From positions 23,250,119 to 23,314,118 of the forward strand of contig CM077648.1 in assembly GCA_039707465.1 (NCBI GenBank): a stretch of 64,000 nt of DNA. Direction: 5' to 3'. The notes under the pieces are model-generated. The model was given only the letters and a program-made list of their open reading frames with translations. It had not been told where the DNA came from and did not search any database. Positions 52,977-64,000 of the stretch are shown piece by piece (position 1 is the first letter of the stretch; the number at the start of each line of letters is the position of its first letter). This stretch comes from Rhabdophis nuchalis. Its lineage: Eukaryota > Chordata > Lepidosauria > Squamata > Natricidae. A program made the translations under genes and the position numbers.

Positions 52977-53378
52977 CAGTGGTGGGTTTCAAATTTTTTA
53001 GAACCTACTCTGTAGGTGTGGCCTATTTTGTGGGTGTGGCTTGGCAGTCATGTGACAGGGTGGGAGTGGCCACCTTTTAAAATGTGGTGAAACTCATTTA
53101 ACAACGCTCTTGCTTAGCAACCAGAATTTTGGACTCAATTGTGATGATAAATTCCTTCCTTCCTTCCTTCCTTCCTTCCTTCCTTCCTTCCTTCCTTCCT
53201 TCCTTCCTTCCTTCCTTCCTTTCCTTTCCTTTCCTTTCCTTTCCTTCCCATTGGGTCACTGGCAGCGGCGGGCCAGACTTACTTCCAGGTACGCCGGTGG
53301 AACCCCCTCTCACCGGTTCTCTAAATTTCACCAACCGGCTCTCGCGAGTAGGTGCGAGCCTGCAGAAACCCACCACTG
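52977..53378 (+). mobile_element. hAT-type MITE with internal TTCC microsatellite
   Basis: Ends cagtggtgggtttcaaattt and tgcagaaacccaccactg. Exact 8-bp target-site duplication ggtctaat (52969-52976 and 53379-53386). The TTCC tract at 53153-53245 occupies the place of the GGAA/GAAA tract in the inverted copy at 496-828. Confidence 0.94.
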
Positions 53379-53390
53379 GGTCTAATGCAG

Positions 53391-53812
53391 GGTGTCAAAC
53401 TCAGTTTCATTGAGGGCTGCATCAGGGTTGCGTTTGACCTCTGGGAGGTGGGGGGCGTGGCCCTCTGCCAGTGAAAATGGGGATTGGGAGGCCACAGGCT
53501 CCCCACCCCTATTTTCAGCTGTGATAGTCTGCAGCCTTTTGCCAGTGAAAATAGAGCTCGGGGGGGCTGCCCACGGCCCCCTGGGTCCCATTTTTGATCA
53601 GGATGGCCTCCTACAGCCCTCTACCAGCAAAAATGGAGCTCGAGCTGCATTTTTGCTGGCAAAGGGCAGCAGGAAACCATCCCGGCTGAAAACGTAGCCT
53701 GGGGAGCCCTCCTGACCTCCATTTTTCCTGGCAGAGGCACCACGGGCTGGTCCTTCGATGTTTCCAGGGCAGCCCCACAGGCCAGATCTAAGCCCTCGGT
53801 GGGCCAGATCAT
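53391..53812. mobile_element. hAT-type MITE (37053 family), degenerate
   Basis: Starts cagggtgtcaaactcagttt and continues cattgagggctgcatcaggg. Ends with ctcggtgggccagatcatat about 30 bp before exon 7. Contains three imperfect units around gccagtgaaaat/gccagcaaaaat. Confidence 0.65.
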
Positions 53813-53842
53813 ATCTATATAATGATTTGTACTTCTCTACAG

Positions 53843-54006
53843 ATTTCCAAACCTGGGAATATTACATGTTACAAAGAAAAGAGTATTAGACACACTGGAA
53901 GCCCGCATGATTGATGCATGTAAAAAAGGTTACAATCCAGGAATACTCGTTCACTCTGATCTCAATTATATACAAGTGGAAGGCGGAGGGGAGAGGCAGC
54001 TAACAG
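53843..54006 (+). CDS. NFKB1: NFKB1 exon 7 (residues 137-191)
   Basis: Acceptor acttctctacag, donor gtaggt; 164 bp, ending one base into a Glu codon. Encodes (G)[33 protein letters not shown] and [21 protein letters not shown]. The HVTKK lysines near 148-149 contact DNA. The GYNPG...EGGG stretch is the insert found in p50/p52 but not in RelA or c-Rel, which helps identify the gene. A hAT remnant ends about 30 bp before the acceptor. Confidence 0.97.
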
Positions 54007-54521
54007 GTAGGTAGAGAGTTATCTCTGTTGCACACATGAAATAAATGTTATTTTAAAAATCCCCTTCATTGTCTTTACAGTAAGCAAGCAGTTGTCTCTT
54101 TTTTATAATATTTTATGATCAACACACAAGAAAAAAATTATACGGTTCTTCCTTCAAAATTGTTAATATCAGGTTCAGTGGGAAAGAAAGTAATTTCTTT
54201 TAGGGTGCATATTCCTTTGATTCTTTTTCAGTGTTGTAGGGATCTCTCCCATTTTTGAACATTATCCACTCCTTTCCCTTTTATTTATCTCTTGGTCAAA
54301 GTAATGCTTAGCATTAAGTGTGCATAATGTAATTCTTTTTCAACTCCTTTGCATGTCAAATAGCTGGGTGGGTGATTTTGAAATGAATGGGGAATTTGTG
54401 GAATTTCCTATATCTTTTGAAGAAATAGTGGTGCGTGTGTGTGGGCATGCTTGAGAAGATCTGAGCGTATTAAAAAATGGTTCAGAAGAATCACAACATT
54501 GAATATAATGTATCTTTACTA
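54007..54521. other. Intron 7, first part without clear features
   Basis: No gene or repeat recognised. Confidence 0.3.
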
Positions 54522-54775
54522 CCCTGTTTCCCCGAAAATAAGATCTCCCCAGATAATAAGTCCATTTGGGCTTTTGAGCACATGCACTAAAATAAACCCT
54601 CCCCTGAAAATAAGCCCTCCCCAAAAATATTGCAACACAGCAGCAGCCATGAGGTGATCACGCTCGCCGCCTCCTGCATCTCAAAATTAATAAGACCTCC
54701 CCAAAAATAAGGCCAAGCGCTTATTTTAGGGGTCAAAAGAAAATAAGACCCTGTCTTATTTTCGGGGAAACATGG
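54522..54775. mobile_element. TcMar-like MITE (TTTCCCCGAAAATAAG ends)
   Basis: TA on both sides (54520-54521, 54776-54777). Ends ccctgtttccccgaaaataa and ttattttcggggaaacatgg, 19 of 21 positions paired. Body of cccaaaaataag-like repeats. Confidence 0.85.
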
Positions 54776-54953
54776 TATAATGCCAGCTGTGTGTCCTACG
54801 CTTTGGCTTTCATCTGACCTCTTGCTTTCTTCACTCAAATGGTTAGATGTCTTCTGAATTCAATGTTTGTGCCTGCTTCCTCTTTCACTTATCATGACTG
54901 CCATTAAAAGATAACTTGCTACAATAATCCATTGTCTTTTCCACGGTTTGCAG

Positions 54954-55112
54954 AACGGGAACGGGATATCATTCGTCAGGCAGCAAATCAGCAGACTAAG
55001 GAGATGGACCTCAGTGTCGTACGGCTCATGTTCACGGCCTTCCTTCCTGATAGCACTGGTAGCTTTACAAGGAGACTTCAGCCTGTCTTGTCTGATCCTA
55101 TATATGACAGCA
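54954..55112 (+). CDS. NFKB1: NFKB1 exon 8 (residues 192-244)
   Basis: Acceptor cacggtttgcag, donor gtgagt; 159 bp. Encodes (E)[33 protein letters not shown] and [19 protein letters not shown], the end of the N-terminal domain including the conserved [13 protein letters not shown] strand. Near-identical to the mammalian protein over the second half. Confidence 0.97.
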
Positions 55113-55282
55113 GTGAGTGCCTTTCGATTTTTCTTTCCATTCTGGAGATAAATCCCGTTCTGTAAGCCAAGTCTAGTCTGGATAGGATATTGTTGAAAGA
55201 TTGAAAATTCAGGTATGGGCAATTTCACCTAATTAATATTTTGAAAAGGATATTAAAGGTTTACATTTAAAAAACCAAAAAA

Positions 55283-55588
55283 GACTTATGATGGGTTTTC
55301 ACACTAACGACCTTTGTAGCATCCCTGGGGTCATGTGATCAAAATTTGACCCCTTAGCAACTGGCATATATTTATGCCAGTTGCAATGTTTGTTTGCCAT
55401 CTTCAGACAAGCAAAGTCAATGGCAAAGCCAGATTCACTTAACAACTGTGTTTCTATCTTAATAACTTCATTGATTCACCTAACAATTGTGGCAAGAAAA
55501 GTTGTAAAATGGGGCAAAACTCACTTAACAACGGTCTTCCTTAGCAAAGGAAATGTTGGGCTCTGTTGGTCTTAAATCAAGGACTATG
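55283..55588. mobile_element. TcMar/Tigger-like MITE
   Basis: Same family as 831-1218. Contains ggggtcatgtgatcaaaatt, cagattcacttaacaactgt and ends gtcttaaatcaaggactatg. The left end is degenerate. Confidence 0.6.
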
Positions 55589-55721
55589 TAATATATTCTT
55601 ATTTTACTGTATGGATTATTGTTGTGTATTTTGTAATGCTAAGTTTTGGAGATGATACAGCCAAGTTGGGACATTAGAAGTTGACTTAATTCTTTCATTA
55701 ATTTTCTCCCCCCCCCCCCAG

Positions 55722-55826
55722 AAGCTCCAAATGCATCCAATTTAAAAATTGTACGGATGGATCGGACTGCAGGCTGTGTAACAGGGGGAGAAGAAGTTTA
55801 CCTACTTTGTGACAAGGTCCAGAAGG
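55722..55826 (+). CDS. NFKB1: NFKB1 exon 9 (residues 245-279)
   Basis: The acceptor follows a 12-base C run (55708-55719) and ends CAG at 55721; donor gtgaga. 105 bp. Encodes (K)[32 protein letters not shown] and QK, the linker and start of the IPT/TIG dimerisation domain. Lys of CDKVQK is a known DNA-backbone contact. One Ile-to-Val change relative to human. Confidence 0.97.
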
Positions 55827-56114
55827 GTGAGAACTCAACACTGCATCTGTCATGCTTAAACATACTTATATAATCATATTCTGGGAATCAGCGAAGGTGG
55901 CCAATAAGGAAAGAGCTGGGTGCTATTACAATGATTAACTGTTTCTCAGTCTAATTCATTTCACAAGCTTGTTTCAAAAATAAAATGGAATTTAAAAGTA
56001 ATGCAACTGAATTCTTCAAAGGAAGAATGAGATAAGAAGGGAGCTAAATATAGATTCCAATAAAGGAGAATATTTGGAGCTCAGGGTTGAAATGAGGGGT
56101 CCTTTATACTCTCT
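55827..56114. other. Intron 9, first part without clear features
   Basis: No gene or repeat recognised. Confidence 0.3.
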
Positions 56115-56510
56115 GAGTTTGGTTGTTTTCTTGCAGATGTTTCATTAGAAAACTGGTGAGATTCAAAAAAAAATTACTACCAGTTCTGTGAGCGTGGCTT
56201 GTTGGGCATGCTGTGGCTTGGTGGGCATCGCTTGGTGGGCATGGTAGGAGAAGAATACTATAAAATTTCCATTCCCTCCCCCCTCCAGGGGAAGGTTACT
56301 GCAAAATCCCATTCCCTCCCAATCAGCTGGGACTCGGGAGGCAGAGAATAGATGGGGGTGGGGCCAGTCAGAGGTGGTATTTACCGGTTCTCCGAATTAC
56401 TCAAAATTTCCACTACCGGTTCTCCAGAACTGGTCAGAACCTGCTGAATACCACCTCTGAAACTAGGCAACATTATTGGTGCTAGTTAGTACTGGCATTG
56501 ATGATGTTAT
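56115..56510. mobile_element. Penelope-like fragment split by a hAT-like MITE
   Basis: ttgttttcttgcagatgtttc before 56155 and aactaggcaacattattggt after 56460 are two halves of the same Penelope-like end seen at 27105-27145. Between them lies a GGTGAAATTCAA-family MITE (56155-56460), with accagttctgtgagcgtgg and gttctccagaactggtcag. Confidence 0.65.
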
Positions 56511-57919
56511 CAGTGGGTAATAAATATAGAATACTGTCCTGTTTTCTTTTTGCAGGGAATTGTAAATTTGTGTTATAACATTTATTAATAAAATATGTTT
56601 CTATGTAGTGGAAATTTGCAATAATTATTCAAAAGCTAAAAATTGATTTTAATTAGTAATAAGAGAGATTAGTGTACTATAGATTTTTGTAAATGATAAA
56701 AATAGAGATATCAAGTCTGTCAAAGTCCTTCCCAATCCAAGATAGGGAAGTGAAATAAATTTCTTAACTGATTTAAATAAGACTCTGAGTAAATGGAAAC
56801 TCCAAAGTGGGGTTTTCCCTTAGCAAGTATGTTTTTTCCTTGCAACAGCGTTAATTGAAATCTCTCAATGTGTACTGAGAAACATCATACTTTTTTTAAA
56901 TCAATAAACACTTCTATATTAAAGAATTTTATATAGAATCTATTATCAAAAATTCCATAATTAGTAAGAGGGAAAAATTAGCCAACACTCAAAAAGAAAG
57001 TACAAGTTGAGTTGACAGCCCACACATGTTCTCCATTTAGACATTCCCCAAGTATATGGGGACTGTATCTCTACATCTGTGTAATTTTTGACATAGGATA
57101 TATTGAACCTGTTTTAGTAGCCACTATAAACTGGTTTATTTTAATTAATTAAGAAAAAAGGAAACATTAGGTACAACATTGTTAACAATACGTTAACAAT
57201 TAGTGCTTCCTAGATTTCTTAAGAAAATATTGTGACCTTTGTTGCCTAAATGTTTGTGATTGTTGTGCACAATCACAACAATTTTTATAATATTTATATG
57301 GTTCCAAGGATGCAAGACAGGAAGAAAAAGCAACAATTTAAGAATCATTAAGGTTCTTCCTGCCCAATTGGATTACATTGATACTGGAGTTGTTTTTTTA
57401 ACTCCAAATTTGCACTTTTCCCCAAAAAGACAATCCATTTGGGAATACTTCATAGTATACTGGACATCCTGAACACTTTTCCCTTCCTGTTAATGAGTCC
57501 AATTAATTAGCTGCTTCCCCAATCCTTCCAACTTTTTCCATAGTTTTGAAGATCTTGTACTTTATTTCTGTTCTTCACAAGGTTACTTCGGTATTTAGCA
57601 TGAGAAAACGATAGAAAAGAAGTAAACATATACACACACAATTCACGGAATTATGTACAAAATCTCTACAGGGCTACGGCAGTGGCCTCATAATTGGATG
57701 TCCAGTTCAGCTATCTAGGCGATTCCTTTTTGGTGGTTGTTTCGTATACATCTTCTAGAGAACCAAAGAACTCCACGTTGTGGGCAATCTTGCACAATAT
57801 GTTTAACAGTTTGCATATCAGCACCACAATTGCAACAAGGGGAATCTTTCCATCAACATTGATACAGGGCAGAGGCTCTTCTTCCAGTATCATATCTAAT
57901 TCTCTTCAATTTCATCCAG
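56511..57919. other. Intron 9 sequence without clear features
   Basis: AT-rich, no gene or repeat recognised. 57680-57900 shows a short frame without motif. Confidence 0.3.
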
Positions 57920-58165
57920 ACAAAATGTGTGCGTGTGTGCGTGTGCATCTTTGAGTCAGTGTTGACTCCTGCTGACTGAACAAATCTCTGCAGTTTTCTT
58001 GGCGAGATTTCAGAAGTGGTTTGCCCTTACCTGCTTCTTCCTTGGCTGAGGGGGAATGACTGGCCCAAGTCACTCAGTTCACTTTGTGCCTAAGGTGGGA
58101 CTAGTAGTCATCATCTTCTGATTTCTAGTCTGGTGCCTTACCCACTAGACCAAATTGGCTCCTGT
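57920..58165 (-). mobile_element. tRNA-derived SINE, family 2
   Basis: Minus-strand head: aggagccaatttggtctagt (A box), then gactactagtcccacctta (B box). Body complement of gactggcccaagtcactcag. Confidence 0.78.
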
Positions 58166-58818
58166 TACTTCGGTATGATGGAAAAAAATGCACTCTTCCC
58201 TTCTTGACAATTTCATTCCAACCTCCACTTCTCTACTCCTTTTAATATTCACCTGTAAAAAAACATAGAACCAGATTCCTGCAACTTAGCAGAATACTTC
58301 TTAATTACTTAGCCATGTGGTTTTGATGATTTAGAAAAAATTGTATTCTTATAGCAGATGGACAGTTTATGGATAGGAAAAAACAAAAATCATTCGCTTT
58401 TACTTTATTTTCTCAAGTTTATTTGCAAACAGCTTGCTTTCTAGCCATACATTCTTTTCTAGGACATAAAATGGCAAGGTTTTCTTGATGGAGAGCAAGA
58501 AACTCTGGATTGACCAATGCTGGCCTAGTCAGATTCTAAGGTTTTTCAGCATCTGTTTTCTGTTTTGGACAAAAGAAAGGGAGGGGTGAGTGACGGAACT
58601 GACAAATCGTTCCCAGACTTGGATGCAACTTAGAAATGTTTCTACAGAAAGACCTTTTATGTAATTGTTCACTACACATCATTTGGCTATTAGTACAGTG
58701 GGGAGGGGGGGAGCAGAGTCTCAGGAAATGTCTGGAAGAATGTCATCACAACTTTAAACATCAATTAGTAGTGCTTTAAATTGGATCTAGACGGTGAATG
58801 CAAAATTGAAACAATGTA
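58166..58818. other. Intron 9 sequence without clear features
   Basis: No gene or repeat recognised. Confidence 0.3.
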
Positions 58819-59499
58819 CTGTATTTTTCGGAGTATAAAATGCACCTTTTCCCCCCCAAAAAGAGGGTGAAAATTTTGGTATGTCTTATACACTGAATGT
58901 AGCAACCACACACACACCCAATCAGAGGCCAAAAACGCAGGGCATGGGGGCATCGATGGTCTGTGGAAATCCCTGCAGCCTGGAACAGCTGATTGGGGGT
59001 ATTCCGGCAGTCGGATCCATCCACCAATCAGCTGTCCTGAATCAGGCTGCAATAAGTACTAAAGCTGACCTGGCTGTCATAGTTTGCAGCAACAATCACA
59101 TTCAGAAAGCACACACAAATAACTGATTCAGCAGGATTCAAAATAATAATAATATACAATACAATACCAAAAGCAGTAAATACAAGCAAAATACAAGCAC
59201 TTTCACTTTCAGTTCTCAGCTAAGCCAGGCTCCTTCCCGTCTCCTTGTTGCTCAAATAGCAAATACTGTTTTAGAGTCCAAATAGCTCTCATTGGCTGAC
59301 TTAGTTCCTATGTCTATTCATTGGCTGACCTTGTTACTATGTGTTCCAAGTCATGAACTCTCATACACTGACAGGAAGCTAGCTAACTAAATACCATGGA
59401 TGCTAGTAGGCAGAGGCAGAATTTTTTCTTATTATTATTTTCCTTCCCAAAAACTAAGGTTTTTATACTCTGGAGCGTCTTATCCTCGGAAAAATATGG
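58819..59499. mobile_element. TcMar-like TIR element
   Basis: TA on both sides (58817-58818, 59500-59501). Ends ctgtatttttcggagtataa and ttatcctcggaaaaatatgg, with tatactctggagcgtctta near the right end. No transposase frame. Middle has ctcattggctgac repeats (59290-59330). Confidence 0.7.
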
Positions 59500-59621
59500 T
59501 AGTCTTTGCAACCCAACCCAGCCCATTTCAAGTCATCCTGGACCTGAGATTCCCGCCCCTGCGTTAAACCAGAGGGTAAATATGAATCATGACCATATTA
59601 TTCATGTTTTCTTGCTTACAG

Positions 59622-59713
59622 ATGATATTCAAATCCGTTTTTATGAAGAAGATGAAAGTGGTGGTGTCTGGGAAGGTTTTGGAGACTTTTCGCCTACTGA
59701 TGTGCACAGACAG
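59622..59713 (+). CDS. NFKB1: NFKB1 exon 10 (residues 280-310)
   Basis: Acceptor ttttcttgcttacag, donor gtaagt; 92 bp. Encodes [20 protein letters not shown] then [11 protein letters not shown] of the dimerisation domain. The FYEE...GDFSP region forms part of the dimer interface. Ends in phase 0. Confidence 0.97.
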
Positions 59714-59914
59714 GTAAGTTCTTTTGGCAAGGAATTCTACCGATAGCATATACAAGAAGTTTTAATGTGAGGTCTTTAATTTCTAACAGTTCTCAGGGTT
59801 TGACAACCTGATCAGAGTTCACTTCCTATTATTTCAATGAAGTAGTAATTAAGGTACAGAGATGTATAAACCCCAGGGAAGATAATATAATATGCAAATA
59901 TATTCAATTTATAA

Positions 59915-60160
<246 letters not shown>

Positions 60161-60244
60161 TAGAAAACCATCAGTGTTGGAATTCTTCTACCTATTGTAA
60201 TATGTTGCATATTAGTTAATATTACGGATCATATTTATGATCAT

Positions 60245-60467
60245 ATATTTATTGACGGTTACCTGGGGTCACGTGACCACCTTTTGCAACCTTTGACAAG
60301 AAGTCGATGGGGAAGCCAGATTCACTTAATAATTCTGTTACTAATTTAACAATTGCAGTGATTCACTTAACAACTATGACAAGAAATGTCATAATTCACT
60401 TATCAAATGTTTCGCTTAGCGACAAAATTGGGGGCTCAGTTGTGGTGGTAAGTTGAGGACTATTTGT
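60245..60467. mobile_element. TcMar/Tigger-like MITE, partial
   Basis: cggttacctggggtcacgtg, gggaagccagattcacttaa and ggtggtaagttgaggactat match the family. Left end lost. Confidence 0.6.
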
Positions 60468-60944
60468 ATGGAGATGTGTCGGAATGATTGGTTGTGATGG
60501 TGGTTATTGTAGAAGCTTCCCATATTTCTTTTCCAGTCCATGAGCAAAATGGTCCGCCACTTAGTAGTTTCCACAATGGAAAAGCTATTCCATCTTAACA
60601 AGAAAAGCCATTATTTACTTTCAAATTTGCAACTTTTTGAACACTGTAATTACATCACTGCCGTTCTTTTGTAGCCTTGGGCAACTTTTCCATTAGTCAG
60701 AATTCTCAGTAAACTTCCCAGCTCCTGAATTCAATTTAACCCTTTAAATTCCTTGTAAACCAACGACAAACACATAGCAGCTAAAATCAACGTCTCTTTC
60801 CTGATATTTGTGAAAACTTTCCCTCCATAACTAGTTTATTAACAGTAATTTTCTTCATTCACAAAATCCAGACTTTGTAGCAGATCCTGTGCACACTAAT
60901 TAGCCAATGATTTCTTAACGTTCCAGAGTTAAAAATATAAGCAA

Positions 60945-61312
60945 CTAGCTGATAACCTGGCATTGCCTGGTTATTTATTTATAGGGGGGAAATATCTGGA
61001 CCAAGCATAATTTCTAATGTTGGATTTTCCCCTTACCAGTGGGAGTCCCCTTCTGGAGTACTGTGAAACCATTACCATGGCAACTCCACTGTGCTGTACA
61101 GTAGAAGCTACTTTACTACAGTACAGTAGAAGCCATTTTAAGCCACAAGCAGCTGTATCTTAATAGAACAAACACCCAGAGGGGTGTTATGGGTGTCTTA
61201 GTCCCACAGTATTTTTCTCCAGAGAGTAAGTCATCTGTGTACAAAGTTTGGTTGAAATTATTCGAGGCGTTTCAGAGTTATGCTGGAACACACACACACA
61301 CACACACACACA
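60945..61312 (-). mobile_element. Helitron-associated repeat, inverted copy
   Basis: Reverse complement of 48380-48640: attaccatggcaactccact, acagtatttttctccagag, gtttcagagttatgctgga. Begins agctgataacctggcattgc and ends in a CA tract (61290-61312). Confidence 0.6.
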
Positions 61313-61875
61313 AGTTTCCCAAGATGAGAAACTTAAGCTCAATGTCTATCTTAAGTTCTTAATGTATTCACCCAAGTTGGATTTCTTGAGAGAAACCCAT
61401 AACTATTTACTAATTCAAGTAAGCTGTATCAACGCAGGATTCCTTAAAAGTGTCATAAGTGTCTTTTTTGTTTGAATGAATGAATTCACATTTATCTATT
61501 ATCTGAGTTTTGGTTTTGTTGTTTTGACAAGAAATATCTTTAGCAATATTGTCATATCAGTTGTGAAATATCTATGTGTCACATTAATGGGGAGCAGGAA
61601 GAACAGAATACTGATTCTTGGATAATAGAAAGGGAGTATTATTGATTGCAGTGGCTAGAAACACAAATTATTTTAATTATGTAGGCCTGAATGATATATA
61701 TTGATACAGCCAAGAAAGAAATAACCAAAAAAGCCAAGACCTTTTGAGCTTTTTTCATTTATTGATTCAATATGTAAATTTCATTTATTGATTCAATATA
61801 TAAACCTATCAAACTGGTTTCTCAAAAATCCTCTGTGATTTTTAAAAAAACAATGTCACGCTCATAGTGTTTATT
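61313..61875. other. Intron 11 sequence without clear features
   Basis: AT-rich, unassigned. A direct duplication of ttcatttattgattcaatat occurs at 61757-61800. Confidence 0.4.
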
Positions 61876-61999
61876 TGATCATGGGTTTGACATGGGTTTC
61901 AGGAGGCATAAAAAGCTGTATTCAGTGTATAAGACGCACCCAGATTTTCAGCCTGTTTTTGAGGGGGGAAAGGTGCGTCTTATACTCCACAAAACGGTA
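61876..61999. mobile_element. TcMar-like element remnant
   Basis: cagtgtataagacgcaccca and ggtgcgtcttatactccaca. Right end next to L2 copy C. Confidence 0.5.
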
Positions 62000-63522
62000 T
62001 GTATAATAATAATAATAATAATAATAATAATTTATTTCTTATAAACCGCACCCTCTCCCCACAGGGACTCGGGGCGGTGCACAGGAGAAATAAGAACAAT
62101 GACTATATACATATTACATTAAAAATAAATTAAATTAATTAACCTGTGCTAAAATACCCATTAAAACTATCTAACTAAAAATCCCCAAAAGACCCTAAAA
62201 ACAGAGGAGTAGCTATCCCAGGCCGGCAAGACAGAAAAAGTGTGTTTTCAATTTAAGACGGAAGGAGCGGAGGTCCGTGGTGGTCCTAATATCGGGGGGG
62301 AGGTCGTTCCAGAGGGCTGGGCCCGCCACAGAGAGAGCCCTTCCCCTGGGCGTCGCCCGCTGACAAAGTCTAGTGGACGGCACCCGGAGAAGTCCCTCTC
62401 TGTGGGAGCGAATCGGTCGTGAGGATGTATGAGGCAGGATCCGATCCCGCAAGTAGCTAGGTCCCGAGCCATGGAGCGCTTTAAAGATGATAATTAATAC
62501 CTTGAAGCGCACCCGGAAGACGACAGGCAGCCAGTGCAGCTCACGCAAGAGCGGTGTTACATGGGTATACCTTGTGGTACCCATAATTGCTCGCGCGGCT
62601 GCATTCTGGACTAGCTGAAGTCTCCGGGTGCACCTCAAGGGAAGCCCCATGTAGAGAGAGTTGCAATAGTCCAGTCGGGATGTCACGAGGGCATGAGTGA
62701 CTGTGCGAAGGGCGTCCCGATCCAATAGGGGGCGCAATTGGCGTACCAGGCGAACCTGGTAAAACGCCCTCCTGGCCACGGCTGTCACCTGATCTTCCAT
62801 TGACAGCCGGGTATCCAGGAGGACACCCAAATTGCGCGCCCCATCCACAGGGGCAAGATGTTCGCCCCCTATGGCCAGCGATGGAGTGAGCTGGTTGAAT
62901 CGGGCAGCCGGAAACCACAGCCACTCGGTCTTGGTCGGGTTTAGCTTGAGTCCGTTACTTCCCATCCAGATCCGCACGGCTTCCAGGCACTGGCACATCA
63001 CCGCTACGGCATCGTTGGGGTGGTCTGGGGTAGATATATACAGCTGGGTGTTGTCAGCGTATAGATGGTACTCTACCCCAAAACCACGGATGATCTCACC
63101 CAGCGGCTTCATGTATGTGTTAAACAGGAGGGGCGAGAGGACCGACCCCTGAGGCACCCCACATATGAGGGGTCTCGCGGTCGACCTCTGCCCTCCTGCC
63201 AACACAAATTGCGATCGGCCAGAGAGGTAGGAGGAGAACCACCGCAAAACGGTGCCTCCCACCCCCAACCCCCCCAGCCGATGCAATAGGATACCATGGT
63301 CGATGGTATCGAAAGCCGCCGAGAGGTCTAATAGGACCAGGATGGAGGAACAACCCCCATCTCTGGCCCTCCAGAGATCATCCACCAACGCGACCAATGC
63401 CGTCTCGGTGCTATGCCCGGGCCGAAAGCCGGACTGGCGCGGATCTAGATAATCAACTTCATCCAGGTGACGGGGAAACTGTTGTGCCACCACACTCTCG
63501 ACAACCTTCGCCAAAAAGGGAA
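61998..63522 (-). mobile_element. L2-clade LINE copy C, 5'-truncated
   Basis: Minus strand. The ORF from about 63523 to 62213 is intact through the reverse transcriptase core (FLAKVVESVVAQQFPRHL, SGFRPGHSTETALV, LDLSAAFDTIDH, GVPQGSVLSP, YADNTQLY) to the C-terminus. YADD has become YADN, which would destroy a catalytic aspartate. Homology stops at 63522. The 3' UTR and (AAT)n tail are at 61999-62030. Antisense to NFKB1. Confidence 0.93.
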
Positions 63523-64000
63523 TCATTAAATTAATACATAATTAAATTGCTTTAATTATTCTGTAATCACATGGCACTATCAATTATTTCAAATATTTTA
63601 TTATATGCAGGATGAAAATGAATGAACAAGCTGGAAATAAACACACAGCAGTAATGTGCACCCCGTACACTAAATGTGGTCTAGCAAAAAAAGTAGACTC
63701 ATTCTTGGCATTGAACACAGATAAACAAAAGCAATATTCTATTTCAAGACTATTCTTGAAATATTCTCCCACTGTATAGTCTCCCGTTCTTACCAATACT
63801 CTGAGGCAAAACTGATCTCAAATCAGTTTGTGAGACTGAAATCTATCACACCTGAGGGTGAAAGGGTTCGTATATAACAAGCAAAACACGTAGATGAGAT
63901 GGACAAATGAGGGAACAGTTGCTTTATTCTTCATAGGTTGTTATCATAACTGACAGGAAGTGATGTGCTTTAGGGAATTTCCAGGTTTACCACTGAATTG
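63523..64000. other. Intron 11 sequence without clear features
   Basis: AT-rich, no gene or repeat recognised up to the window edge. Confidence 0.35.

Noticed and set aside
53336..53346. TCTCGCGAGT as a BANP/Kaiso-type promoter box
   Set aside because: It is part of the hAT MITE terminus, with no other promoter features around it.
63523..64000. The next NFKB1 exon with the nuclear localisation signal
   Set aside because: No + strand segment here or elsewhere after 60107 encodes the expected acidic-then-basic stretch behind a splice acceptor; it must lie outside the window.

Overview
The window is vertebrate nuclear DNA, most likely from a squamate reptile and probably a snake. It carries a host gene with canonical GT-AG introns. 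Around it are RTE-BovB, CR1, L2, Penelope-like, tRNA-derived SINE, hAT, TcMar and Helitron-like copies, a mixture typical of squamates, plus Bkm-style GATA/GACA microsatellites. The species cannot be named from the sequence alone.

The one host gene is the 5' part of NFKB1 (p105/p50 subunit of NF-kappaB) on the + strand. A TATA-less CpG island at about 10780-11720 is the likely promoter. It holds a perfect kappaB site (11031-11040), a CRE-like site, an ETS-type site and a perfect EGR1 site. A probable non-coding exon 1 ends at a consensus donor at 11488. Ten coding exons follow: 35753-35805 (start codon 35761), 38731-38806, 40898-40938, 43711-43809, 50843-50991, 53843-54006, 54954-55112, 55722-55826, 59622-59713 and 59969-60107. 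All splice in frame and give residues 1-356 plus one base. This covers the complete Rel homology region (DNA-binding and dimerisation domains). The nuclear localisation signal, glycine-rich region, ankyrin repeats and death domain lie beyond the right edge.

Layout. 1-10780: intergenic, built of transposable elements: a frameshifted L2 LINE (1690-4905), an L2 3'-end palindrome, a Sauria-type SINE, a BovB copy carrying nested CR1 and hAT insertions, and a segmental duplication. 10780-11720: promoter island and exon 1. 11489-35752: intron 1, with palindromic hAT MITEs, Bkm-like microsatellites, a near full-length L2 with an intact 1093-codon ORF nested in a hAT-type element, a Tigger1/MER2-like element, CR1, L2 and Penelope-like fragments, and an LTR-like sequence. 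35806-59968: introns 2-10, rich in hAT and TcMar MITEs, SINEs and a Helitron-like element that seems to carry promoter-like GC-rich DNA. 60108-64000: start of intron 11, with a 5'-truncated L2 (61998-63522) antisense to NFKB1.

The most unusual points are a TcMar-type MITE whose TA target site overlaps position +6 of the exon 6 splice donor; the CRE-kappaB-ETS cluster that suggests conserved autoregulation; the intact antisense L2 with a CpG-rich, tandemly repeated 5' region; promoter-like DNA with paired ZNF143-type motifs inside a Helitron-like element; and nested insertions whose order can be read from target-site duplications and empty paralogous sites. No CRISPR array, functional tRNA or rRNA gene, or second host gene was found.
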